Both the position numbers and the translations under genes were made by a program. Positions 11,101-20,979 of a stretch of DNA of 64,000 nucleotides are shown one piece after another (positions within the stretch are counted from its first letter, which is position 1; the number at the start of each line of letters is the position of its first letter). The notes beneath the pieces were generated by a model that had not been told where the DNA came from, did not search any database, and saw nothing but the letters and a program-made list of their open reading frames with translations. The DNA is from Clostridia bacterium UC5.1-1D2 (GTDB lineage: Bacteria > Bacillota > Clostridia > Lachnospirales > Lachnospiraceae), in contig BBZN01000013.1 in NCBI GenBank assembly GCA_001304855.1, forward strand, positions 1-64,000, written 5' to 3'.

Positions 11101-11151
11101 AAGACGGGGAAGGTGGAGAATGTGAAAGGATCGGAGCGGCATTATCAGTAA
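8103..11151 (+). CDS. TPR-repeat protein with C-terminal DUF2971-like domain (two frameshifts)
   Basis: About 1015 residues when reconstructed. ATG 8103 overlaps the end of the macro-domain gene. The middle (about residues 260-560) holds several tetratricopeptide repeats, such as YEAAKVLFEIVLELDPHNVD and IERALEQFKEVLELEPNNSS, a protein-binding scaffold. The C-terminal quarter has the DUF2971 pattern: a FxND-type segment (VYMNDSFEGG), SFSKLKDSIHMWNAYADD and GCALTFAEDF. DUF2971 activity is unknown; such proteins are frequent in accessory islands. Shifts lie near 8120 (run of seven T) and 8605. Together with the macro protein it may form a two-gene module of sensor/scaffold plus membrane effector; this is inference. 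Confidence 0.7.
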
Positions 11152-11221
11152 AAGACGAAAGAGGCCAGGTGGCAACGGTTCGCTGAAACAGACAGAAAAA
11201 CTGCCGGATACAATGGGGCTG

Positions 11222-11251
11222 TTGGACAAGGGAAAAAAATGCTATTATAAT
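11222..11251 (+). promoter_or_regulatory. Sigma-A promoter of the GDPD gene
   Basis: TTGGAC at 11222-11227 and TATAAT at 11246-11251 with an 18-base spacer, about 50 bases upstream of the glycerophosphodiesterase start. Confidence 0.7.
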
Positions 11252-11297
11252 TACATACCGCTGCATAGGCAGCCACATATCAAAGACTCAGGAGAAT

Positions 11298-12131
11298 ATG
11301 ACAGCTATGAGAAAAAATATAATGAAAAAAATAACTGCTGTTCTGTGTGCGGCATGCATCTGTACCAGCGTGGCACCGGTGAATGCATTTGCTGAGGAAG
11401 AATGGAACGAGGAGGTGGAGATCACCGCCCACCGGGGCAACAAAGCCAAAGCTCCGGAGAACACCATGCCCGCTTTTGAGGCGGCTGTGGCCAGCGGCGC
11501 CGACTGGATTGAGCTGGATGTATCTGAGACGAAGGACGGCGTTCTGGTGGTATTTCACGACGAGGATCTCCAGAGGATCACCAGGAATACAAGCAAGGTG
11601 TGGGAGATTACATATGAGGATTTGAGGAAGCTGGATGCAGGCAGTTACTTTGCTCCCGGATACCTCAATACGCCCATTCCTTCCCTGGTGGAAGTTCTGG
11701 ACTACTGTAAGGACAGGATTAAGCTGAATATAGAGATCAAATATAATGAACATTTTTCGGGGGATTTCTATATAAAACTGGTTTCCATGCTTCAGCAGCG
11801 GGAGATGACGTCCCAGTGCATGATCACCTCCTTTGATTATAACAGTATTCTGACGGTCAAACTTCTGGATCCGTCACTGGAGACAGGGTGGATTACCTCC
11901 CGGCCGGTGGAACAGCCGGAGCTGTATGTTTACGCAGACAATTTTGTCCTCAGCATTGAACTTATTGAGCCGGATATTGTAAACCGGATTCATGCCCTGG
12001 GCAAGGAGGTGATTGCCTGGACCATCAATGACCAGTATTCAGTAGAAAAATGCAGAAAGGCCAGGGCAGACAATCTGATTACAGATCGGCCGGATGATAT
12101 TATGAGGCCCAAAACTTATATCAGAAGGTGA
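11298..12131 (+). CDS. Secreted glycerophosphodiester phosphodiesterase
   Basis: Intact, 277 residues. An N-terminal signal peptide (basic MRKNIMKK, hydrophobic stretch, AFA cleavage site) points to export. The mature part starts with the GDPD signature EITAHRGNKAKAPENTMPAF, followed by IELDVSETKDGVLVVFHDE and IEIKYN, which carry the metal-binding His, Glu and Asp residues. It hydrolyses glycerophosphodiesters to glycerol-3-phosphate plus alcohol, at the cell surface; lipoteichoic acid or deacylated phospholipids are possible substrates. AGGAG lies just before ATG 11298; ATG 11307 is an alternative start. It has its own promoter and seems monocistronic. Confidence 0.9.
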   Translation: MTAMRKNIMKKITAVLCAACICTSVAPVNAFAEEEWNEEVEITAHRGNKAKAPENTMPAFEAAVASGADWIELDVSETKDGVLVVFHDEDLQRITRNTSKVWEITYEDLRKLDAGSYFAPGYLNTPIPSLVEVLDYCKDRIKLNIEIKYNEHFSGDFYIKLVSMLQQREMTSQCMITSFDYNSILTVKLLDPSLETGWITSRPVEQPELYVYADNFVLSIELIEPDIVNRIHALGKEVIAWTINDQYSVEKCRKARADNLITDRPDDIMRPKTYIRR

Positions 12132-12250
12132 AGTTTTAGGCAGTTACCGGCATAGGCCGGAGGATTTTGTCTATACTTTTCATAAAACACCGGTTTATCC
12201 CCCGGCAGCGCTTTGGGCGGACGCGGGGGAATAGCCCGCGGGCTGCAGCT

Positions 12251-12280
12251 GCCGGAGGCGGATACCACGTCGCCTCCGGC
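12251..12280. repeat. Perfect 10-bp GC-rich inverted repeat
   Basis: GCCGGAGGCG and CGCCTCCGGC are exact inverted copies with a 10-base loop, between the GDPD gene and the cis-prenyltransferase gene. No T-run follows, so it is not a typical terminator; it may be a weak one or an mRNA stem in the leader of the next gene. Confidence 0.5.
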
Positions 12281-12323
12281 CGGGGGTATGACCGGGGGGA
12301 ATCCGTATATGGAGGAGAAGATA

Positions 12324-12947
12324 ATGAGAATACCAAAGCATATTGGAATTATTCCCGACGGAAACCGCAGATGGGCTGCGGACCGGGGAATGGGAAAAGC
12401 TGAAGGCTACGACCACGGCATATCACCGGGCATGAGCCTCTTTTACATGTGCCGGGATCTGGGCGTTGAAGAAATGTCCTTTTATGGTTTTACCATAGAT
12501 AACACAAAACGGCCTTCTGTCCAGCGCCAGGCTTTTACAAAAGCCTGTGTGGCGGCAGTGGAAACCTTGGCCAGGGAGAACGCAAGCCTTCTGGTATTGG
12601 GAAATACCCGGTCAGCTATGTTTCCGCCGGAACTTTTGCCCTATACCGTCAGACATGATTTCGGAGAGGGCGGAATGAGAATTAATTTTTTGGTGAATTA
12701 CAGCTGGGAATGGGATCTGGGACTTAAGGACGGATGCATCGGCCCTGAGCTTAAGACCAGGGACGTTTCCAGAATCGACCTGGTTATCCGATGGGGCGGC
12801 AGAAGAAGGCTTTCGGGCTTTCTGCCGGTGCAGTCGGTCTACTCTGATTTTTATGTGGTGGATGATTACTGGCCGGATTTTAAACAGGAACATGTGACGG
12901 AGGCTCTGGAGTGGTATTCCAGACAGGATATCACCCTGGGAGGGTGA
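12324..12947 (+). CDS. Divergent undecaprenyl-diphosphate-synthase-family protein
   Basis: Intact, 207 residues, shorter than usual for UppS (about 240-260). ATG 12324 follows GGAGGAG; in-frame extension upstream is repeat-like. The family start motif IIPDGNRRWA and the C-terminal block SGFLPVQSVYSDFYVVDDYWPDF identify the cis-prenyltransferase fold. However, the canonical RTGGExRxSNF is here RWGGRRRLSGF, so the conserved metal-binding Glu is Arg, and the FSxENW block is FTIDNT. Catalysis by the normal mechanism is doubtful. It is probably a paralogue with a changed role, not the cell's main UppS. Confidence 0.75.
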   Translation: MRIPKHIGIIPDGNRRWAADRGMGKAEGYDHGISPGMSLFYMCRDLGVEEMSFYGFTIDNTKRPSVQRQAFTKACVAAVETLARENASLLVLGNTRSAMFPPELLPYTVRHDFGEGGMRINFLVNYSWEWDLGLKDGCIGPELKTRDVSRIDLVIRWGGRRRLSGFLPVQSVYSDFYVVDDYWPDFKQEHVTEALEWYSRQDITLGG

Positions 12948-12972
12948 CGCCGTTTTATTTCGTCCTGCGGGT

Positions 12973-13026
12973 TAAAAGGGACTCAAAAGGAAAATGCAGA
13001 ACAGCATTCCTGTTGGGTCCTTTTTT
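12973..13026 (+). terminator. Terminator after the UppS-like gene
   Basis: AAAAGGGACTC pairs with GGGTCCTTTT, with an inner AGGAA/TTCCT stem, and ends in six T (13021-13026). Confidence 0.75.
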
Positions 13027-13094
13027 GCTGCTCCCTGCCCATAGTAATAGTTCAGACACAAAAATTATATTTTGGATAAAATGACGAAAAACAA

Positions 13095-13152
13095 TTGACG
13101 AAACCGATTTCATGAGGTAATATATATACATACAATTCAAGAAAACGGTTTC
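13095..13152 (+). promoter_or_regulatory. Promoter with two LacI-family operators
   Basis: TTGACG (13095-13100), 17-base spacer, TAATAT (13118-13123). Two LacI/GalR-type palindromes flank the -10: GAAACCGATTTC at 13100-13111 in the spacer and GAAAACGGTTTC at 13141-13152 in the transcript start region. Their centres are 41 bases apart, about four helical turns, fitting cooperative or looped repression. The probable repressor is the LacI-type gene near the end of the same operon. Confidence 0.8.
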
Positions 13153-13463
13153 ATGGAGGGGGAGGATAGGTGAAGGGGTTGAGATTGACATAGGCCAGGA
13201 TCATCTCATAAAAGAAACCCATATGAAAGAGAGCGGTGAAAGAAGAAACTGAAAACGAAACATATCATAGAACGCATAAGGGCGTGTTTGAACATTTATT
13301 CCCGCCGTCTGCGCGCCTCACCTGGCGGTATATTTTGCCGGAATATATGTGACGCGGCCGGCTGCGCCTCATTTATTTGGGCCAAATCTCCCGCAAAGTG
13401 TGACGCAGAGCGGAGGGAAAGGGATGTCCGGACACATCCGGTGGGGAAAGCAGGAAGGAGGCA
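13153..13463 (+). other. Untranslated leader with repeat fragment
   Basis: The first 310 bases of the catabolic operon transcript carry no supported gene. GCCAAATCTCCCGCAAAG at 13381-13398 matches 17 of 18 bases at 52713-52730, with GCGCCTC nearby in both, so part of the leader is a dispersed repeat. Confidence 0.45.
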
Positions 13464-13658
13464 ATGTACGTCCCTGTTGGTCAATACCGTCCGGGGAGTG
13501 TAAAAAAATACTGCATACAATATACAAAAGAGTTACTGCTGACTGTGTGGACAATACCAATCCCCAGGATGGTTTCCGCCGGTATGTCCGTACCACAAGA
13601 TATAAGCTGCGGAGTTCATCTGCGGGAGGCTTATGAATATGGAGAGGGTTTTATATGA
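13464..13658 (+). CDS. Possible small upstream ORF, 64 residues
   Basis: ATG 13464 follows AAGGAGG, although only two bases separate them. The frame ends in TGA overlapping the ATG of the next gene (ATGA at 13655-13658), the classic arrangement for translational coupling. The product has a moderately hydrophobic middle and no recognised motif. It could be a real small protein, a leader peptide or chance. Confidence 0.3.
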   Translation: MYVPVGQYRPGSVKKYCIQYTKELLLTVWTIPIPRMVSAGMSVPQDISCGVHLREAYEYGEGFI

Positions 13659-15678
13659 GGTTTGAAGCGTTAGGCCGGCCAGGAAAAATCGGTGTTCTGG
13701 AAATCAAAAACAGAATCGTCCTTCCGGCATTGAACAACAATTATACATACAATGCATTTATGACAGAGGAGTCTATTGATTTTTATGTGTCAAAGGCAAG
13801 AGGCGGGGCGGGCTCATTATTATTGAGGCTACGTCTGTGGACTATCCCCGCAGCAGATCTGTCCTGAATCCGGCCATAGACGATGAAAAGTATATTCCCG
13901 GCTTCAGGCGCATTGCGGAGGCTGCCATGAGTACGGGGCAAAGGCGCTGGTTCAGTTAAGCCATGTGGGAAGGCAGAGCAGAAAGAGCACTACAGGTATG
14001 GACCCTGTGGCGCCTTCCCCCATTGCCAGCAAGTCGCCCCTCTATCCGGATACGCCCAAGGTTCTGGAAACAGAGGACATCAAAGAGATTGTGGGAATGT
14101 TTGCAAAGGGAGCCCGCTTTGCAAAGGAGGCAGGTATTGACGGCGTGGAAATTATTATGGGTCACGGATATCTGGCTAATAATTTCCTCTCCCTGTGTCC
14201 AACCAGAGGACGGATGAGTATGGCGGCCTGAAGGGCGGAATTAAGTTCTGCTGTGAGATTGTCCAGGCGGTGAAGGAGGCCTGCGGAAAAGAATTTGGGG
14301 TTGTCTGCAGGATTAACGGGGACGATTATGTGAAAGAGGGCGGCAACAGTATTGTAGAGGCCCAGCTTTAGCGCAGGAGCTGGAGCGGGCCGGAGCGGAC
14401 GGACTGAATATATCGGCAGGTATGCGGGATTCGGAGCTGAGTTTTAACGATCATTGTTCAGGTCAGCCAAGAGGGGCGTGGATCCATTTAGCCCAACGGA
14501 TTAAAAGGGTGGTGAATATACCGGTAATCGCAGTAAAGCGTTTCAGCCTGAACTTGCAGATGAGGCTATCGCAAAGGGGCAGGCTGATTTTATCGCTTTT
14601 GGAAAGCAACTTATCTGCGATTCGGATTTTTCAAACAAGGTTCTGGAGGATCGTTTGGAGGATATTATCCCCTGCACTTCCTGCTGCCAGGGCTGTTACG
14701 ATGAGCTGTGGATGAAGAAACCGATCACCTGCATGGTAAATCCGAAGGTAGGGAAGAAGATGGATTACCTGGCAGAGAGAGAACAGAGAAAAGGGAACAA
14801 GAGAGTCCTTGTGGTTGGAGGCGGGCCCTCAGGCTGCGAGGCGGCTCTGGAACTGGCCGGGATGGGACATAAGGTTACGCTGGTAGAGAAAGAGAAGGTT
14901 CTTGGGGGCGCTTACTATTACTGCAAATATACCAGGCCAAGGCCGAGGTTGAGGATGTATTCCGCTATTTTATGACTGCCCTCAGGAAGGCAGGGGCGGA
15001 GGTGAGAATGGAGACGCCCTTCAGCCAGGAGCTTCTCAAGGAGCTGAAGCCCCAGGTGGTCATCGATGCTTCAGGAGCCGATTTTAAACTGCCGGATATA
15101 GAGGGGGCGGACCTTCCTCTGGTGATGAACCCCATGGAGGCGGTGGACGGCTCCAGAGAACTGGGAGAGTACGTGGCTGTGGTGGCCTGCGGATACGGCT
15201 GTTCGTGGACCTGCCGTAAGGTGTCCCATGAGATTCCGGGGGATGTGGTTAATATGAAGACCAGTGAGAGCTATGCCTGTTCAGCAGGCCACGGGGGCGG
15301 CGGATGTGGCTGAGGAGCTGGCGGACAGGGGGCAGGAAGGTATGCATCATAACTGCCAGAGATGCATTTGTGCCAGGAATGGGCTTTACGAACAGGGGCA
15401 ATATGCTGAAACGGTTCTTCCAGAAGAATGTGACTATTTCCACAGGCATAAAGGTGAAAAGAATTACGCCTGAGGGGCTTGTATGTGAGAAGGAGGGACT
15501 GGAGTTTAAGGTGTGCGCCGACAATGTGGTGCTGAGCCTTGGGATGGAAAGCCGTAATTTTGTGGAGGAACAGCTGAAGGGGTATGATTGTGAATTTTAC
15601 CGCGTGGGAGACTGCAGCCGCATTGGAAATGCCATGACCGCCTTTAGCGGCGCCTATGACCTGGCCGGCAGGATTTAG
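13655..15678 (+). CDS. Old-yellow-enzyme/BaiCD-like FMN-FeS-FAD oxidoreductase (many frameshifts)
   Basis: Reconstructed to about 675 residues, the normal size for the 2,4-dienoyl-CoA reductase/BaiCD-BaiH group. An N-terminal OYE barrel (GRPGKIGVLEIKNRIVLP; YPDTPKVLETEDIKEIV; VEIIMGHGYL) holds FMN; CTSCCQGC followed by TCMVNP binds a 4Fe-4S cluster; then VLVVGGGPSGCEAALELAGM begins the FAD/NAD(P) half. Such enzymes reduce activated C=C bonds of enones or enoyl-CoA. Shifts near 13808, 13926, 14195, 14368, 14540, 14925, 15280 and 15335; two of them fit a gained rather than lost base. It is the first large gene of the operon. Confidence 0.85.
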
Positions 15679-15693
15679 TTGGGAGGTGCAGAA

Positions 15694-16711
15694 ATGGAAA
15701 TGTTTCGTGAAGGAATTATAAGCGAACCCGGAAAGGTGGTTCTGCGCCAGAGGGAAAAGAGAAAGCCAAAGGAGGGGGAAGCGCTGATCCGCATTAAATC
15801 TTCGGCTGTGTGCGGAAGCGATATGCACATTTTCTCCGGCAGGCACCCCTATGTGTCCCTCCCCACCACGGTAGGCCATGAGGTGGCAGGCGTCGTGGAG
15901 GAGACAGGCAGCGGAGTGACTGCTGTGAAGGCTGGGGACAGGGTATGTGTGGAACCGCTGATTGCCTGCGGCGGCTGTTATTACTGCCGGAGAGGGCGGT
16001 ATGACTACTGTGAAACCTGAAGCTGAAATACCGCACAGGAAGCAGCGGGTACGCCGACTATTACTATGCAGAGGAGCGGTGGATTCACCGCCTGCCGGAT
16101 GAAATGTCCTTTGATGAGGGAGCGCTGATGGAGCTTTGCCTGTACGGTTCACGCAGCTATGAAGGCGGAGATCCGGCTCTGCGATTCCGTATGCGTCATG
16201 GGGGACGGGCCCATCGGACTTATGCTGGCCCAGCTTTCCCTGGCTTGCGGCGCCACCCATGTCTATGTTCTGGGGCTTCAGGAGGATAACCTGAAGCTTG
16301 CCAAGACATTCGGCTGTATCCCCATGGTCAGCGGACCGGGGGATAGAGGAGATTATGAGAAGGACAGGAGGCAGAGGCGTGGATGTGGCCTTTGAGGCTG
16401 TGGGCGTCCCGGCCACCTTTAACCAGACGATGGCTGTCACAAGAAAAGGGGGAAGAGCCGTTATCTTTGGCATCTTTGAGGAGGAGTTTAAAACAAAGGC
16501 TCTGGTGGACGCTATGGTGAGAGAGATTGAGGTGGTGGGAACCTCCAGCTATTGTTGGGATTTTCAGCGGGGAATCGATCTGGTTTTGACAGGAAAGGTG
16601 GATTTAAAGCCTCTCATCACCCACCGTTTCCCTCTGGCGGAGGTTCAGCAGGCCATGGATTTAAAGAAAGAAAGCGGCAGGCCGCCCCTTAAGATTATAT
16701 TGGAACCGTAA
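15694..16711 (+). CDS. Zinc-dependent alcohol dehydrogenase family protein (three frameshifts)
   Basis: Medium-chain dehydrogenase of about 339 residues. ATG 15694 follows GGGAGGTGCAGAA. The catalytic zinc region is SSAVCGSDMHIF and TVGHEVAGVVEE; the structural zinc site is CGGCYYCRRGRYDYCE; the Rossmann motif is MGDGPIGLMLAQL. It should oxidise a secondary hydroxyl with NAD(P), as in sorbitol or threonine dehydrogenases. Shifts: near 16015 (one A lost), near 16140 (one T gained, restoring ELACTVHAAM) and near 16340 (one G gained in a G run). It belongs to the LacI-controlled operon, 15 bases after the OYE gene. Confidence 0.85.
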
Positions 16712-16725
16712 CAGGAGGTAGGAAA

Positions 16726-17493
16726 GTGAAAAAGATAGCAGTTATAACAGGCGGCAGCCGGGGAATCGGATATGGAATTGCCAAACGGCTTGTGGAGGAC
16801 GGGTATACGGCCGCGATTCTGGATAAAAATGATCGGAAGGATTACCAGGAAAATTTTGACGGGCTTACTGCCGTTAATCCCGACTGCATGTATTTTCAGG
16901 GAAGCATTACAGATAAGAAGGATCGGGAAGAATTCGTCTCCTGCGTCGTCCGGCGTTACGGAAGAATCGATGTTCTTGTGAACAATGCCGGGGTGGCTCC
17001 CAAGGTGAGAACGGATATTCTGGATATGACGGAGGAGAGCTTTGATTATGTGGTGGGAACCAACCTCCGCGGCACTATGTTTATGACCCAGCTGGCAGCG
17101 CGGCAGATGATAAAGCAGCCATGGGAGGGAGCAAAGAGGGGGACTATTGTTAATATTGGCTCTGCCTCCACTACCGTTTCCTCCACAAACCGGGGAGAAT
17201 ACTGTATGTCAAAGGCAGGCGTATTTATGCTGACAACCCTTTTTGCCGACCGCCTGGCTGAGGAGGGGATCCTGGTTCATGAGGTACGTCCGGGCGTCAT
17301 CGACACGGATATGACGAAAGTAGTTCACGATAAATACTCCAAAATGATAGAGGAGGGCCTGTTCCCCATCAAGCGCTGGGGATATCCGGAGGATGTAGGA
17401 AATGTGGTAAGCCTTTTGTGCAGCGACCGCTTTGTTTACACAACCGGCAATTACATTGATGTGGACGGGGGATTCCATATCAGGAGGATGTAA
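16726..17493 (+). CDS. SDR family oxidoreductase (3-ketoacyl-ACP reductase-like)
   Basis: Intact, 255 residues. GTG start 16726 after AGGAGG. The cofactor motif TGGSRGIG, the NNAG motif (VLVNNAGVAP) and the catalytic YCMSK with an upstream Ser are all present, so it is a classical NAD(P)-dependent short-chain dehydrogenase. Its substrate is unknown. With the zinc dehydrogenase it could catalyse paired oxidation and reduction of a hydroxylated substrate. Position in the operon is directly after the ADH gene. Confidence 0.9.
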   Translation: MKKIAVITGGSRGIGYGIAKRLVEDGYTAAILDKNDRKDYQENFDGLTAVNPDCMYFQGSITDKKDREEFVSCVVRRYGRIDVLVNNAGVAPKVRTDILDMTEESFDYVVGTNLRGTMFMTQLAARQMIKQPWEGAKRGTIVNIGSASTTVSSTNRGEYCMSKAGVFMLTTLFADRLAEEGILVHEVRPGVIDTDMTKVVHDKYSKMIEEGLFPIKRWGYPEDVGNVVSLLCSDRFVYTTGNYIDVDGGFHIRRM

Positions 17494-17588
17494 AAGTTAA
17501 TATGTAAAAATTGTTTCCGCCGGTGGAATGATGGGGGAACGAAGGAAGGTTAACGCTGACATTTCAGTGAATGAAAAGGAGAAGGGAT

Positions 17589-18598
17589 ATGAAAAATTAA
17601 TTACGGTTTTACTGGCTGGAGTAATGACGCTGTCACTGGCTGCCTGTGGGGGAACTGGCGCTGAGAAACCGGCGGATACACAGGCGGGCGGAAATACAAA
17701 AGTGGAGGAGACTGCGGCTGCAAGTCCGGGCAAGGCCCAGTTTTATTCCTTCGGGGCCGGCGGTTCCGGGGGCACCTGGTACACCATGGTAGGCGGCATT
17801 ATTTCCCTGTTTAATGACAACATACCAAATTCCAGCTTCTCCGTGTCCGCCACAGGAGGCTCCGGCGAGAATGCAACACGCCTGTACAGCGGAGACGATG
17901 ATTTCGGAATGGTTTATGATACCCACATTTACCAGGCCTACAGTGGAACCGGGGATTTGAAGGCAAACAGAACGATAACATTCAGGTTCTTTGCCAAATC
18001 TATGACAGCTGCCACTATTTTGTAGTAAGAGGGGACTCCGGCATTGAATCGTTGAGTGATCTGGAGGGGAAAAAAGTGGCATACGGTGCGGCAGGCTCCA
18101 TGACAAATGCAAATTCCAGAATGGTATTTGAAACGCTGGGAATTAATGTAAGCGGTCAGGATATGTCTTACTCCGACGCGGCTTCCGCTTTGAAAGACGG
18201 AGCCATTGACTGTCTGGGGCAGGGCGGAGCCCCCGCCTCGGGAATTGTGGAACTGGCCGCCACCATGCCCATCAAGATCATTCCTATCAGCGATGATGAG
18301 ATAACCAAGCTTCAGGCAGTTTCACCTTTCTGTGTGGCAGGGGTTCTTCCGGCCAATACCTATGAAGGACAGACGGAAGACGTCCCCTCATTCTACAATA
18401 CGGTATTTTGGTGCGCCAACAAGAATGTGGATTCCGACGTTGTCTATAACGCGCTGGACACCGCCTTTAAAAATGTGGAATACCTGGGAACCGTCCATGT
18501 CCAGTGGAGCACTCTGTGCAATATGCCGGAGACTGTGGAGTCCCTTGGCGCTGTGTATCATCCGGCGCCAGAAGTATTGGAGCGAGCATGCCAAATAG
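17589..18598 (+). CDS. TAXI-family TRAP transporter substrate-binding lipoprotein 1 (three frameshifts)
   Basis: Lipoprotein: reconstructed start MKKLITVLLAGVMTLSLAAC with lipobox LAAC, after AAAAGGAGAAGG. The TAXI signature is visible (FGAGGSGGTWYTMVGGI, ATGGSGENATRL). It captures the substrate outside the membrane for the fused permease that follows. One A is missing in the start codon region (run after ATG at 17589), one base near 17972, and near 18570 the frame changes so that the end reads KYWSEHAK, normal for the family; the stop is then 18598. The alternative longer ending to 18666 overlaps the permease start. Confidence 0.85.
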
Positions 18599-18655
18599 CC
18601 GGGAAGCGCCGCTATCTGAAAAATTCGTCAACTACAGAGAAAATGGAGGACTGCA

Positions 18656-20537
18656 TTGAAACGTGAACTGTCCGGCGGTTTGGCATTGGCCGTCCGCATT
18701 ATAGCAAGTGTGTTTGCACTGATTTATCTTTACATTTCGGGTTTCGGTATCCCGGTAAAGACAACAGAGCTTACCAGAGGGTTATTTATACTGTTTGTGT
18801 ATGTACTGGGTTTTTTGATTTATGCCCCCGGTAAAAAACTGGCGGGGAGCAAAAAGGCATTGGCGGCGGACGTTTGTCTGGCTGCGCTCAGTTCCGCCTG
18901 CGTGCTGTACTGGATTTTCCAGTATGCAGAGTATTGCAGGAGCAGAGTCAGCAATCCGAACACCTTGGATATAGTGTTTGGCTCCATCTTTATTCTGCTG
19001 TCCTTGGAAATCGTGCGCAGGGCCATGGGAAAAACCCTGCCTCTCCTTGGAACCGTCTTTATGCTGCTCTGTTATCTGGGACCATACCTGCCCAGTATAT
19101 TGACCCATAAGGGATTTAAAATCAGCAGAATCGTGGAGTTTTGTTTTATGACCACAGAGGGAATTATGGGAAGCGTCACAAGTACATTTGCCACCTATGT
19201 GATGCCCTTTCTGATATTTGGAGTGTTTCTCCAGATGTCGGGGGGAGGCGACTTCTTTGTGGATTTATCTAAGGCTGTCTGCGGAAAATTTCCTGGAGGC
19301 GCGGCTTTAATGGCAATCTGGTGCTGCTGCCTGTTCGGAATGATTTCGGGAAGCCCCATCGCCTGCGCCATGACAGTGGGAGCTTTCGTTATCCCCATGA
19401 TGACGAAGGCCGGCTACACCAAGGAGATGGCGGGAGCGATCACAGCTTCGGCATCTACAGGAGGGCAGTTTATGCCGCCTGTTATGGGGGCGGGAGCCTT
19501 CCTCCTGGCAACCCTCACAGAGACGCCCTACTCGCAGATTATTGTGATGGCGGCTGTTCCGGCTCTTTTGTATTATCTATCTTTGACGACCCAGGTTTAT
19601 TTCAGCGCACGCAGGGACAACCTTGCAGGCGTACCGAAGGAGGAGCAGCTGCCCTTGGGCAAAGTCATGAAGGAGGGGTGGTATTACCTTCTGGTGCTGG
19701 TGGCCTGTACTTATTTTATAGTTAAAGGGTACTCTATTCCCAAGATGGCATTCTGGTCTACCGTGTTTTTGTTTGTATGCAGCATGTTCAGGAAGGAAAC
19801 CCGGTTTACGCCCGGAACCTTTATAGATACCTGGAGGAGGGAGGAAAGAGCGCGCTGGTGGTGGGAACACTGCGGGGGTATTGGGGGTTATTATGGGATG
19901 CATCACCTTGTCAGGCATGGGCGTTATCTTCTCCTCCCTGATTTTGAAAATCGGAGGAGGCTATTTGTTCCTGACCATTGTACTGATTGCCGTATTGGCT
20001 ATGATAGTGGGGATGGGACTGCCCACAACAGCCAGCTATATAGTACTGTCTATATTGGCTGCGCCGACGCTGATCACGCTGGGAATGGATAAAGTTTACG
20101 CACATATGCTCTGCTTCTGGCTTTGCATGAGTTCCAATATCACACCGCCTGTGTGCGTGGCCGCTTTTGCAGCTGCCAGCGTGGCCAAGGCGGAGCCTAT
20201 GAAGACTGGATGGAAGGCCTGCGCCCTGGCATTATATCTCTATCTGATGCCCTTTGCATTTGCATATTCCCCGCAGATAACGCTGCTGGGATACCCCCTT
20301 GTGGTTATACTGGAAATCATATTCAGCTGGAGTATAGCAACGGTCGCCCTGGCGGCGGTAATTCAGGGATGGTATATACGCGGCCTCAAGGTATGGGAAC
20401 GGTTTGCGATGTTTCTTGTGATGCTCACCATGGTATTCCCGGTTATATGGGTCGATTTGGCCGGAATTGGCATTATGGCTGTTATGACGGTATTCCTGCG
20501 AAGAAGCCGGAAAAGATATGCGGAGCAGGCAGCTTAA
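18656..20537 (+). CDS. TRAP transporter fused permease 1, TAXI type (two frameshifts)
   Basis: Large membrane protein of about 627 residues, the fused DctQ-DctM form that works with TAXI binding proteins. TTG start 18656 follows ATGGAGG. Many transmembrane helices; conserved blocks include SGSPIACAMTVGAFVIPMM, ASASTGGQFMPPVMGAGAF and SSNITPPVCVAAFAAASVAK. It imports its substrate using a sodium or proton gradient. Two single-base losses (near 19833 in CCC and near 19868 in GGGG) join the two frames. Confidence 0.9.
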
Positions 20538-20555
20538 AGAAAGGAAAGGTATTAT

Positions 20556-20919
20556 ATGGAACGGAAACGTATTGTAGTGAAGGCGGAGGAGCTTCCCTTT
20601 ACAAAGGTGGAGTGGGGGCAGACAAAAGAACTTGTGGGGAGATTTTGCGAAGCCCAGTCGGACAATGTACTGTTTAAGATAACGGAATATCTGCCCCATT
20701 TTCAACATTCAACCACGTTCATCCCGAGCAGGAGGAGATTATCTATGTGCTCTCGGGCAAGGCGGTCACAGAGTCGGGGGAGGAGAGACTGGACCTGTAT
20801 CCGGGAATGCTGTGCCACGTGCCGGCCGGTGTGGTACATGCTACATATAACCCCTATGATGAGCCTGCCGCTGTGTAATTGTCAAGAGCCCGCCGGATAA
20901 AGACAGGTTCAAGAGCTGA
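20556..20919 (+). CDS. Cupin domain protein 1 (two frameshifts)
   Basis: About 121 residues. Reconstructed core HFQHSTHVHPEQEEIIYVLSG and CHVPAGVVHATYN gives the cupin metal-binding HxH...E and downstream H residues. Small single-domain cupins of this kind are isomerases, epimerases or ligand-binding proteins of catabolic operons. Shifts near 20712 and 20876. It lies 18 bases after the permease and before the second binding protein. Confidence 0.75.
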
Positions 20920-20979
20920 GCTGCGTAATCGCTTACAGAATAAATCTGAATATTCATTCAATTAAAAAGGAGAGATACT

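Noticed and set aside
15271-16473. 400-codon minus-strand frame
   Set aside because: It lies wholly antisense to the OYE and alcohol dehydrogenase genes and reads as low-complexity His/Pro/Ser-rich sequence, a typical shadow.
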